Shown here piece after piece: positions 51,601 through 61,624 of a DNA stretch of 64,000 nt. Each line of letters opens with the position of its first letter. Within the stretch, counting starts at the first letter, position 1. The DNA is from Anaspis maculata. Lineage: Eukaryota > Arthropoda > Insecta > Coleoptera > Scraptiidae. Location of the stretch: assembly GCA_949128115.1 (NCBI GenBank), contig OX421961.1, positions 123,321,050-123,385,049 on the forward strand, read 5' to 3'. The notes under the pieces are model-generated. The model was given only the letters and a program-made list of their open reading frames with translations, was not told the DNA's origin and ran no database searches. A program made the position numbers and the translations under genes.

Positions 51601-54413
51601 AACTTCGAAAGTGGTGACCGATCGTTTCAAAAGTCACGTGGGTTGAAGCCTGGAGTCACGTGGGTTGAAGCCTGAAGTCACGTGGGTTGGAGCCTGGAGT
51701 CACGTGGGTTCAAACCAGAACTTTTTGGATGACAATTTCGTCATTTTTTTTTATATTTGTGTTCGTTCATCAGATGATGCGTTTGGAACAAGTAGCTGCC
51801 AACTCCAAAAGTGGTGACCGATCGTTTTAAAAGTCACGTGGGTTGAAGCCTGGAGTCACGTGAGTTGAAGCCTGAAGTCACGTGAGTTGAAGCCTGGAGT
51901 CACGTGGGTTGAAGCCTGAAGTCACGTGAGTTGAAGCCTGAAGTCACGTGGGTTTGAACCTGAACTTTTTGGATAACAATTGTGTCTTTTCTTCTATATT
52001 TGTGTTCGTTCGTCAGATGTTGCGTTTGGAACAAGTAGCTGCCAACAGCCAACATCAAAAGTGGTGACCGATCGTTTTAAAAGTCACGTGGGTTGAAGCC
52101 TGAAGTCACGTGGGTTGGAGCCTGGAGTCACGTGGGTTCAAACCTGATCTTTTTGGATAACAATTGTGTCTTTTTTTCTATATTTGTGTTCGGTCGTCAG
52201 ATGTTGCGTTTGAAACAAGTAGCTGCCAACTTCGAAAGTGGTGACCAATTGTTTCAAAAGTCACGTGGGTTGAAGCCTGGAGGCACGTGGGTTGGAGCCT
52301 GAAGTCACGTGGGTTGGAGCCTGGGGTCACGTGGGTTCAAACCTAAACTTTTTGGATGACAATTTCGTCATTTTTTTTTTGATATTTGTGTTCGTTCGTC
52401 AGATGATGCGTTTGGAACAAGTAGCTGCCAACTCCAAAAGTGGTGACCGATCGTTTTCAAAGTCACGTGGGTTGAAGCCTGAGGTCACGTGGGTTGAAGC
52501 TTGGAGTCACGTGGGTTGAAACCTGAACTTTTTGGATAACAATTGTGTCTTTTCTTCTATATTTGTGTTCGTTCGTCAGATGTTGCGTTTGGAACAAGTA
52601 GCTGCCAACTCCAAAAGTGGTGACCGATCGTTTTGAAAGTCACGTGGGTTGGAGCCTGAAGTCGAGTGGGTTGAAGCCTGAAGTCACGTGGGTTAAAGCC
52701 TGAAGTCACGTGGGTTAAAACCTGAACTTTTTGGATAACAATTGTGTCTTTTCTTTTATAATTGTGTTCGTTCGTCAGATGATGCGTTTGGAACAAGTAG
52801 CTGCCAACATCAAAAGTGGTGACCGATCGTTCTAAAAGTCACGTGAGTTGAAGCCTGAAGTCACGTGGGTTGAAGCATGGAGTCACGTGGGTTCAAACCT
52901 GAACTTTTTGGATAACAATTGTGTCTTTTTTTCTATATTTGTGTTCGTTCGTCAGATGTTGCGTTTGGAACAAGTAGCTGCCAACTTCGAAAGTGGTGAC
53001 CGATCGTTTCAAAAGTCACGTGGGTTGAAGCCTGGAGTCACGTGGGTTGAAGCCTGAAGTCACGTGGGTTGGAGCCTGGAGTCACGTGGGTTCAACCTGA
53101 ACTTTTTGGATGACAATTTCGTCATTTTTTTTTTATATTTGTGTTCGTTCGTCAGATGATGCGTTCTGAACAAGTAGCTGCCAACTCCAAAAGTGGTGAC
53201 CGATCGTTTTGAAAGTCACGTGGGTTGAAGCCTGGAGTCACGTGGGTTGAAGCCTGAAGTCACGTGAGTTGAAGCCTGAAGTCACGTGGGTTTAAACCTG
53301 AACTTTTTGGATAACAATTGTGTCTTTTCTTCTATATTTGTGTTCGTTCGTCATATGTTGCGTTTGGAACAAGTAGCTGCCAACATCAAAAGTGGTGACC
53401 GATCGTTTCAAAAGTCACGTGGGTTGAAGCCTGAAGTCACGTGGGTTGGAGCCTGGAGTCACGTGGGTTCAAACCTGAACTTTTTGGATAACAATTGTGT
53501 CTTTTTTTCTATATTTGTGTTCGTTCGTCAGATGTTGCGTTTGGAACAAGTAGCTGCCAACTTCGAAAGTGGTGACCGATCGTTTCAAAAGTCACGTGGG
53601 TTGAAGCCTGGAGTCACGTGGGTTCAAGCCTGAAGTCACGTGGGTTGGAGCCTGGAGTCACGTGGGTTCAAACCTGAACTTTTTGGATGACAATTTCGTC
53701 ATTTTTTTTGATATTTGTGTTCGTTCGTCAGATGATGCGTTTGGAACAAGTAGCTGCCAACTCCAAAAGTGGTGACCGATCGTTTTAAAAGTCACGTGGG
53801 TTGAAGCCTGGAGTCACGTGGGTTAAAACCTGAACTTTTTAAATAACAATTGTGTCTTTTTTTCTATATTTGTGTTCGTTCGTCAGATGTTGCGTTTGGA
53901 ACAAGTAGCTGCCAACTTCAAAAGTGGTGACCGATCGTTTCAAAAGTCACGTGAGTTGAAGCCTGGAGCACTTGGGTTGAAGCCTGAAGTCACGTGAGTT
54001 GAAGCCTGAAGTCACGTGGGTTTAAACCTGAACTTTTTGGATAACAATTGTGTCTTTTCTTCTATATTTATGTTCGTTCGTCAGATGTTGCGTTTGGAAC
54101 AAGTAGCTGCCAACATCAGAAGTGGTGACCGATCGTTTTAAAAGTCACGTGGGTTGAAGCCTGAAGTCACGTGGGTTGGAGCCTGGAGTCACGTGGGTTG
54201 AAACCTGATCTTTTTGGATAACAATTGTGTCTTTTTTTCTATATTTGTGTTCGTTCGTCAGATGTTGCGTTTGGAACAAGTAGCTGCCAACTTCGAAAGT
54301 GGTGACCGATCGTTTCAAAAGTCACGTGGGTTGAAGCCTGGAGTCACGTGGGTTTAAGCCTGAAGTCACGTGGGTTGGAGCCTGGAGTCACGTGGGTTCA
54401 AACCTGAACTTTT
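48640..54413 (+). repeat. 2,887-bp higher-order repeat, two adjacent copies
   Basis: Landmarks recur at exactly 2,887 bp (49206/52093, 49405/52292, 49961/52848, 50399/53286), so the copies are about 48640-51526 and 51527-54413. A third copy follows at offset 2,858 (52093/54951), having lost a 22-bp subrepeat and the 8-bp duplication GCCAACAG. A further partial copy matches 53286 onward at 57962 (offset 4,676) and runs to the Polinton junction. Confidence 0.87.
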
Positions 54414-56149
54414 TGGATAACAATTGTGTCTTTTCTTCTATATTTGTGTTCGTTCGTCAGATGTTGCGTTTGGAACAAGTGGCTGCCAACTTCGAAAGTG
54501 GTGACCGATCGTTTCAAAAGTCACGTGGGTTGAAGCCTGGAGTCACGTGGGTTGAAGCCTGAAGTCACGTGGGTTGGAGCCTGGAGTCACGTGGGTTCAA
54601 ACCAGAACTTTTTGGATGACAATTTCGTCATTTTTTTTTATATTTGTGTTCGTTCATCAGATGATGCGTTTGGAACAAGTAGCTGCCAACTCCAAAAGTG
54701 GTGACCGATCGTCTTAAAAGTCACGTGGGTTGAAGCCTGGAGTCACGTGAGTTGAAGCCTGAAGTCACGTGAGTTGAAGCCTGGAGTCACGTGGGTTGAA
54801 GCCTGAAGTCACGTGGGTTTGAACCTGAACTTTTTGGATAACAATTGTGTCTTTTCTTCTATATTTGTGTTCGTTCGTCAGATGTTGCGTTTGGAACAAG
54901 TAGCTGCCAACATCAAAAGTGGTGACCGATCGTTTTAAAAGTCACGTGGGTTGAAGCCTGAAGTCACGTGGGTTGGAGCCTGGAGTCACGTGGGTTCAAA
55001 CCTGATCTTTTTGGATAACAATTGTGTCTTTTTTTCTATATTTGTGTTCGGTCGTCAGATGTTGCGTTTGGAACAAGTAGCTGCCAACTTCGAAAGTGGT
55101 GACCGATTGTTTCAAAAGTCACGTGGGTTGAAGCCTGGAGGCACGTGGGTTGGAGCCTGAAGTCACGTGGGTTGGAGCCTGGGGTCACGTGGGTTCAAAC
55201 CTAAACTTTTTGGATGACAATTTCGTCATTTTTTTTTTGATATTTGTGTTCGTTCGTCAGATGATGCGTTTGGAACAAGTAGCTGCCAACTCCAAAAGTG
55301 GTGACCGATCGTTTTCAAAGTCACGTGGGTTGAAGCCTGAGGTCACGTGGGTTGAAGCTTGGAGTCACGTGGGTTGAAACCTGAACTTTTTGGATAACAA
55401 TTGTGTCTTTTCTTCTATATTTGTGTTCGTTCGTCAGATGTTGCGTTTGGAACAAGTAGCTGCCAACTCCAAAAGTGGTGACCGATCGTTTTGAAAGTCA
55501 CGTGGGTTGGAGCCTGAAGTCACGTGGGTTGAAGCCTGAAGTCACGTGGGTTAAAGCCTGAAGTCACGTGGGTTAAAGCCTGAAGTCACGTGGGTTAAAA
55601 CCTGAACTTTTTGGATAACAATTGTGTCTTTTCTTTTATAATTGTGTTCGTTCGTCAGATGATGCGTTTGGAACAAGTAGCTGCCAACATCAAAAGTGGT
55701 GACCGATCGTTCTAAAAGTCACGTGAGTTGAAGCCTGAAGTCACGTGGGTTGAAGCCTGGAGTCACGTGGGTTGAAGCCTGAAGTCACGTGGGTTGGAGC
55801 CTAGAGTCACGTGGGTTCAAACCTTAACTTTTTGGATGACAATTCCGTCATTTTTTTTTTATAATTGTGTTCGTTCGTCAGATGATGCGTTTGGAACAAG
55901 TAGCTGCCAACTCCAAAAGTGGTGACCGATCGTTTTAAAAGTCACGTGGGTTGAAGCCTGGAGTCACGTGGGTTGAAGCCTGAAGTCACGTGAGTTGAAG
56001 CCTGAAGTCACGTGGGTTTAAACCTGAACTTTTTGGATAACAATTGTGTCTTTTCTTCTATATTTGTGTTCTTTCGTCAGATGTTGCGTTTGGAGCAAGT
56101 AGCTGCCAACATCAAAAGTGGTGACCAATCGTTTCAAAAGTCACGTGGG

Positions 56150-57523
56150 TTGAAGCCTGAAGTCACGTGGGTTGGAGCCTGGAGTCACGTGGGTTCAAAC
56201 CTGAACATTTTGGATAACAATTGTGTCTTTTTTTCTATATTTGTGTTCGTTCGTCAGATGTTGCGTTTGGAACAAGTAGCTGCCAACATCAAAAGTGGTG
56301 ACCGATCGTTTCAAAAGTCACGTGGGTTGAAGCCTGAAGTCACGTGGGTTGGAGCCTGGAGTCACGTGGGTTCAAACCTGAACTTTTTGGATAATAATTG
56401 TGTCTTTTTTTCTATATTTGTGTTCGTTCGTCAGATGTTGCGTTTGGAACAAGTAGCTGCCAACTTCGAAAGTGGTGACCGATCGTTTCAAAAGTCACGT
56501 GGGTTGAAGCCTGGAGTCACGTGGGTTGGAGCCTGGAGTCACGTGGGTTCAAACCTGAACTTTTTGGATGACAATTTCGTCATTTTTTTTGATATTTGTG
56601 TTCGTTCGTCAGATGATGCGTTTGGAACAAGTAGCTGCCAACTCAAAAAGTGGTGACCGATCGTTTTGCAAGTCACGTGGGTTGAAACCTGGAGTCACGT
56701 GGGTTAAAACCTGAACTTTTTGAATAACAATTGTGTCTTTTTTTCTATATTTGTGTTCGTTCGTCAGATGTTGCGTTTGGAAAGAGTAGCTGCCAACATC
56801 AAAAGTGGTGACCGATCGTTTTAAAAGTCACGTGGGTTGAAGCCTGAAGGCACGTGGGTTGGAGCCTGGAGTCACGTGGGTTCAAACCTGAACTTTTTGG
56901 ATAACAATTGTGTCTTTTTTTCTATATTTGTGTTCGTTCGTCAGATGTTGCGTTTGGAACAAGTAGCTGCCAACATCAAAAGTGGTGACCGATCGTTTCA
57001 AAAGTCACGTGGGTTGAAGCCTGAAGTCACGTGGGTTGGAGCCTGGAGTCACGTGGGTTCAAACCTGAACTTTTTGGATAATAATTGTGTCTTTTTTTCT
57101 ATATTTGTGTTCGTTCGTCAGATGTTGCGTTTGGAACAAGTAGCTGCCAACTTCGAAAGTGGTGACCGATCGTTTCAAAAGTCACGTGGGTTGAAGCCTG
57201 GAGTCACGTGGGTTGGAGCCTGGAGTCACGTGGGTTCAAACCTGAACTTTTTGGATGACAATTTCGTCATTTTTTTTGATATTTGTGTTCGTTCGTCAGA
57301 TGATGCGTTTGGAACAAGTAGCTGCCAACTCAAAAAGTGGTGACCGATCGTTTTGCAAGTCACGTGGGTTGAAACCTGGAGTCACGTGGGTTAAAACCTG
57401 AACTTTTTGAATAACAATTGTGTCTTTTTTTCTATATTTGTGTTCGTTCGTCAGATGTTGCGTTTGGAAAGAGTAGCTGCCAACATCAAAAGTGGTGACC
57501 GATCGTTTTAAAAGTCACGTGGG
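56150..57523 (+). repeat. 687-bp duplication pair inside the right block
   Basis: 56150-56836 matches 56837-57523 at a constant 687 bp, including the rare variants GGATAATAATTG, AACTCAAAAAGTGG and CGTTTTGCAAGTC. The first copy has GAACATTTTGG where the second has GAACTTTTTGG. A partial third copy begins at 57524. Confidence 0.82.
56258..56434 (+). repeat. Representative 177-bp satellite monomer
   Basis: Counted from one ATGTTGCGTTTGG to the next, this unit is exactly 177 bp. It contains one CGATCG (PvuI-type site) and three CACGTG palindromes 22 bp apart in the subrepeats. It ends in a T-rich tract and TTCGTTCGTCAG. Because 177 is divisible by 3, an open frame passes through successive units here. 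Confidence 0.93.
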
Positions 57524-59710
57524 TTGAAGCCTGAAGGCACGTGGGTTGGAGCCTGGAGTCACGTGGGTTCAGACCTGAACTTTTTGGATAACAATTGTGT
57601 CTTTTTTTCTATATTTGTGTTCGTTCGTCAGATGTTGCGTTTGGAACAAGTAGCTGCCAACTTCGAAAGTGGTGACCGATCGTTTCAAAAGTCACGTGGG
57701 TTGAAGCCTGGAGTCACGTGGGTTGAAGCCTGAAGTCACGTGGGTTGGAGCCTGGAGTCACGTGGGTTCAACCTGAACTTTTTGGATGACAATTTCGTCA
57801 TTTTTTTTTTATATTTGTGTTCGTTCGTCAGATGATGCGTTCTGAACAAGTAGCTGCCAACTCCAAAAGTGGTGACCGATCGTTTCAAAAGTCACGTGGG
57901 TTGAAGCCTGGAGTCACGTGGGTTGAAGCCTGAAGTCACGTGAGTTGAAGCCTGAAGTCACGTGGGTTTAAACCTGAACTTTTTGGATAACAATTGTGTC
58001 TTTTCTTCTATATTTGTGTTCGTTCGTCATATGTTGCGTTTGGAACAAGTAGCTGCCAACATCAAAAGTGGTGACCGATCGTTTCAAAAGTCACGTGGGT
58101 TGAAGCCTGAAGTCACGTGGGTTGGAGCCTGGAGTCACGTGGGTTCAAACCTGAACTTTTTGGATAACAATTGTGTCTTTTTTTCTATATTTGTGTTCGT
58201 TCGTCAGATGTTGCGTTTGGAACAAGTAGCTGCCAACTTCGAAAGTGGTGACCGATCGTTTCAAAAGTCACGTGGGTTGAAGCCTGGAGTCACGTGGGTT
58301 CAAGCCTGAAGTCACGTGGGTTGGAGCCTGGAGTCACGTGGGTTCAAACCTGAACTTTTTGGATGACAATTTCGTCATTTTTTTTGATATTTGTGTTCGT
58401 TCGTCAGATGATGCGTTTGGAACAAGTAGCTGCCAACTCCAAAAGTGGTGACCGATCGTTTTAAAAGTCACGTGGGTTGAAGCCTGGAGTCACGTGGGTT
58501 AAAACCTGAACTTTTTAAATAACAATTGTGTCTTTTTTTCTATATTTGTGTTCGTTCGTCAGATGTTGCGTTTGGAACAAGTAGCTGCCAACTTCAAAAG
58601 TGGTGACCGATCGTTTCAAAAGTCACGTGAGTTGAAGCCTGGAGTCACTTGGGTTGAAGCCTGAAGTCACGTGAGTTGAAGCCTGAAGTCACGTGGGTTT
58701 AAACCTGAACTTTTTGGATAACAATTGTGTCTTTTCTTCTATATTTATGTTCGTTCGTCAGATGTTGCGTTTGGAACAAGTAGCTGCCAACATCAGAAGT
58801 GGTGACCGATCGTTTTAAATGTCACGTGGGTTGAAGCCTGAAGTCACGTGGGTTGGAGCCTGGAGTCACGTGGGTTGAAACCTGATCTTTTTGGATAACA
58901 ATTGTGTCTTTTTTTCTATATTTGTGTTCGTTCGTCAGATGTTGCGTTTGGAACAAGTAGCTGCCAACTTCGAAAGTGGTGACCGATCGTTTCAAAAGTC
59001 ACGTGGGTTGAAGCCTGGAGTCACGTGGGTTTAAGCCTGAAGTCACGTGGGTCGGAGCCTGGAGTCACGTGGGTTCAAACCTGAACTTTTTGGATAACAA
59101 TTGTGTCTTTTCTTCTATATTTGTGTTCGTTCGTCAGATGTTGCGTTTGGAACAAGTGGCTGCCAACTTCGAAAGTGGTGACCGATCGTTTCAAAAGTCA
59201 CGTGGGTTGAAGCCTGGAGTCACGTGGGTTGAAGCCTGAAGTCACGTGGGTTGGAGCCTGGAGTCACGTGGGTTCAAACCAGAACTTTTTGGATGACAAT
59301 TTCGTCATTTTTTTTTATATTTGTGTTCGTTCATCAGATGATGCGTTTGGAACAAGTAGCTGCCAACTCCAAAAGTGGTGACCGATCGTTTTAAAAGTCA
59401 CGTGGGTTGAAGCCTGGAGTCACGTGAGTTGAAGCCTGAAGTCACGTGAGTTGAAGCCTGGAGTCACGTGGGTTGAAGCCTGAAGTCACGTGAGTTGAAG
59501 CCTGAAGTCACGTGGGTTTGAACCTGAACTTTTTGGATAACAATTGTGTCTTTTCTTCTATATTTGTGTTCGTTCGTCAGATGTTGCGTTTGGAACAAGT
59601 AGCTGCCAACATCAAAAGTGGTGACCGATCGTTTTAAAAGTCACGTGGGTTGAAAGTAGATAAAATAGGGGCTAGTAGTCGGAGGTGGGGGGAGTGACCT
59701 TGACCTTGAC

Positions 59711-59865
59711 AGGTCATTGACCCCTGACCTTGACCTTGTCAGGTCATTGACCCCTGACCTTGACCTTGACAGGTCATTGACCCCTGACCTTGACCTTGAC
59801 GGGTCATTGACCCCTGACCTTGACCTTGACGGGTCATTCACCTGACCTTGACAGGTCATTGACCT
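59711..59865. promoter_or_regulatory. Cluster of nuclear-receptor IR-1 sites (EcR/USP-like)
   Basis: AGGTCATTGACCC at 59711, 59741 and 59771, GGGTCATTGACCC at 59801 and AGGTCATTGACCT at 59853 each match the ecdysone-response palindrome RGKTCA-N-TGAMCY. About fifteen TGACCTTGA motifs, whose complement TCAAGGTCA is the FTZ-F1/ERR monomer site, surround them. Binding is inferred from the consensus only. Confidence 0.45.
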
Positions 59866-60097
59866 TGACGGGTCATTCACCTGACCTTGACAGAGGTCAT
59901 TCATCTCAACCTTGACAGGCCGGAGGTGGGGGGAGTGACCTTGACAGATCATTGAACTCTGACCATGAACGTGTCTGAACGTGTCTGAACGTGTCTGAAC
60001 TTGTCTGAACTTGTCTGAACTTGCATACTGAAGGAACGACCTCAGGGGGTCGTTAACCTCAATTTGACCGTGACCTTGACCTTGAAAATTTTTTTTT

Positions 60098-60150
60098 GGG
60101 GGGCTGCGCCCCCCAAAACCCCCCCCTTGCTCCGGGGGGCTGCGCCCCCC
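60098..60150. repeat. Two identical GC-rich hairpins
   Basis: GGGGGGCTGCGCCCCCC occurs at 60098-60114 and 60134-60150, each able to form a 6-bp G/C stem with loop CTGCG. C-runs lie between and after them. This contrasts sharply with the A/T-rich surroundings. Confidence 0.85.
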
Positions 60151-60277
60151 GGGCCCCCCCTTGGAAGTTTCCCCAACTTGAGCTGGGGCGTACCTCAACG
60201 GTCAGGACATTAAACCCGGGAACGAAGGAGTGGACTCTTGACCTTCATAAAAGCTGAATAGTGGGGGAATCAATAGG

Positions 60278-60312
60278 TATATATAGGTTTCATCCTTACT
60301 GTAGCTCTAGTA
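60278..60312 (+). promoter_or_regulatory. Promoter of the first Polinton gene
   Basis: TATATATA at 60278-60285 lies 31 bp before an A at 60309 (CTAGTAC, a weak initiator) and 51 bp before the ATG at 60329. The leader would be about 20 bases. Confidence 0.6.
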
Positions 60313-60328
60313 CGATCATCAAACCACC

Positions 60329-60791
60329 ATGTCTTCCGAAACTAGTGAATTTTGCACTCCAGTGCCCTGCCCTATGCCACAGTGTTGTGAGATAACGAAA
60401 ACTGAGACACCGAAAATGCTGGTGCAAAGTAGGTCATTGTTATTATAGCCATACCCCAGTTGTCATTTCATAATTCTAGCTGATCGGGATTTACTGCCCC
60501 GTCGCCGTCTGAATTTTGTTGATACAGAAGGTAAGTCAGTAATTTAAAATGAAAATATACTACTATTGTGTTGTTTTAGAAATCGATGAAGAGTGTTGGG
60601 GAGAGGATACTTTTGAGACCTTCACACCGAAGCCGGATTTGAAAATCATTCGTAAAATTCCTCCGAGGATCGCGAAGAAACAGAAGCAGAAAAAGCTATT
60701 CAAGGATGAGCAAATGGCCATCCATCGATTATTTCTGGAGCTGGACAATTTCTTTGAATTGAAAATACAGCAAGCGTTGCAATTACTTTGA
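60329..60791 (+). CDS. Small three-exon gene, 120-aa protein of unknown function
   Basis: Exons 60329-60428, 60480-60530 and 60580-60791 join in one frame. The introns are 51 bp (GTAGGT...TTCTAG) and 49 bp (GTAAGT...GTTTTAG), both GT-AG, with phase-1 junctions on each side. The ATG has a strong context (AAACCACCATG) and a TATA motif upstream; AATAAA follows the stop at 60794-60799. The product has a Cys/Pro-rich N-terminus, RRRLNF at residues 41-46, an acidic stretch (EEIDEECWGED, 50-60), a lysine-rich segment (AKKQKQKKLFKDEQ) and a helical, leucine-rich end. RRRLNF fits the RxLxF cyclin-docking pattern, so a role in altering the cell cycle is conceivable but unproven. I do not recognise a family. 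Splicing is inferred from sites and frame continuity. Confidence 0.75.
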
Positions 60792-60870
60792 AAAATAAAA
60801 ATTTATTTTACATAAATTTGTGTTTATCTTTTTTGGCAGAGAGGCTGCTACCACTCCAAAACAATTTTAT

Positions 60871-60905
60871 TATATAATAGCAATCCTTTGCAATTCCACT
60901 CAGTT
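60871..60905 (+). promoter_or_regulatory. Core promoter of the packaging ATPase gene
   Basis: TATATAA at 60871-60877 and TCAGTT at 60900-60905 place the initiator A (60902) exactly 31 bp from the TATA start, the canonical arthropod arrangement. The leader to the ATG at 60912 would be only 10 bases. Confidence 0.72.
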
Positions 60906-60911
60906 GAGAAT

Positions 60912-61601
60912 ATGAAACTGGAAAAGCAAAACCTTGTCCTCCCTGTTACAAACTATGATGAGGTTTCAAATACACAAAATTTCAACAAACATGGTGCGCT
61001 ATTGGGAGGGTGTAAACGTGGTTTGATAGTTGGTGGAAGTGGTTGTGGCAAAACAAATTTAATGCTCACTTTATTAGCACATCCTAACGGTTTGCGATTT
61101 CAAAATATTTATTTATACTGCAAAACTCTTTTCCAACCAAAATATTTGCACTTAAAAAAAATTCTAAACCCAATTAAAGAAATTGGATTTTTTGAATTTC
61201 AAGATGGAGCCGACGTTATACCACCAAATCAAGCAAAAGAGAATTCAATAATAATTTTCGATGATGTTATATCTTGCAATCAAAACATTATAAGGGACTA
61301 CTTCAGTTTTGGCAGACATAGAAATATTGATTGTTTCTATTTAGCACAAACATATTCCTCAATACCAAAGCAATTGGTGAGAGACAATGGAAACTTCATA
61401 GTCCTTTTCAAACAAGACGCATTAAACTTGGATCACATATTTAACAATCATCTCGGGGCGGACATGAGCAAAGAACAGTTTAGACATATGTGCGCACAGT
61501 GTTGGCAGGAACCGCACGGCTTTTTAACAATAAATAAAGATTCACCTATAAATAACGGGAGGTATCGCAAAGGACTTGATTGTTTCATAACAGACATCTA
61601 A
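60912..61601 (+). CDS. FtsK/HerA (A32-like) DNA-packaging ATPase
   Basis: The 229-aa protein has a Walker A motif GGSGCGKT at residues 41-48 and a Walker B motif IIIFDD at 113-118. Downstream, GRHRN at 134-138 and YLAQTY at 143-148 match the sensor/arginine region of A32-type packaging ATPases. This family drives genome entry into capsids of Polintons, adintoviruses, virophages and large DNA viruses. Its length suits the compact Polinton version. The ATG at 60912 is chosen because the upstream in-frame extension has only a TTG and because the TCAGTT initiator lies just before it. The next gene starts 23 bases after the stop. No defect is seen. Confidence 0.9.
   Translation: MKLEKQNLVLPVTNYDEVSNTQNFNKHGALLGGCKRGLIVGGSGCGKTNLMLTLLAHPNGLRFQNIYLYCKTLFQPKYLHLKKILNPIKEIGFFEFQDGADVIPPNQAKENSIIIFDDVISCNQNIIRDYFSFGRHRNIDCFYLAQTYSSIPKQLVRDNGNFIVLFKQDALNLDHIFNNHLGADMSKEQFRHMCAQCWQEPHGFLTINKDSPINNGRYRKGLDCFITDI
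61547..61554 (+). promoter_or_regulatory. Possible TATA box for the DUF8207-like gene
   Basis: TATAAATA lies inside the end of the ATPase gene, 78 bp before the next ATG. No good initiator sits about 31 bp downstream, so this is weaker than the other two promoters. Confidence 0.35.
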
Positions 61602-61624
61602 GAAGCAACATCATCGTTAGTACA

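Larger units (their letters stand above)
48249..59654 (+). repeat. Satellite array, right block
   Basis: Same family and orientation as the left block, with different dominant variants: GATGACAATTTCGTCATTTT, CAGATGATGCG, TTCGAAAGTGG, and CACGTGAGTTGAAGCC subrepeats. Some of these (TTTTATAATTGTG, GGATTACAATTG, CACGTGAGTT) already appear in the last 2 kb before the LTR element. The array therefore changes type gradually around 36-38 kb. No gene is seen; the longest open frame (56012-56656) begins at GTG and runs through four tandem monomers. Confidence 0.96.
59655..60240. repeat. Terminal region of the Polinton-like element, tandem repeats
   Basis: From about 59690 to 59910 a roughly 30-bp unit recurs (start points 59701, 59731, 59761, 59791, 59821), built from TGACCTTGACC and RGGTCATTGACCCC. 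A 10-bp repeat KTGTCTGAAC follows five times (59971-60020). The segment CGGAGGTGGGGGGAGTGACC occurs near 59680 and again near 59922. No coding frame is credible. The region is presumably part of the terminal inverted repeat, which cannot be confirmed without the right end. Confidence 0.75.

Noticed and set aside
56012..56656. 214-aa open frame in the right satellite block (and many 60-157-aa relatives throughout both blocks)
   Set aside because: The frame follows the 177-bp repeat because 177 is a multiple of 3. It starts at GTG or TTG and is broken wherever a 199- or 221-bp monomer shifts the phase. It has no codon-level conservation distinct from the DNA repeat.
59641..60198. 185-aa minus-strand open frame over the Polinton terminal repeats
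   Set aside because: It is kept open by 30-bp repeats and a GC-rich hairpin stretch, is low in complexity and overlaps the satellite junction. It looks like a by-product of the repeats.
60549..60791. 80-aa single-exon frame starting at the ATG at 60549
   Set aside because: That ATG lies in the 49-bp intron. The spliced model uses a better start context, a TATA motif and two in-frame GT-AG introns.
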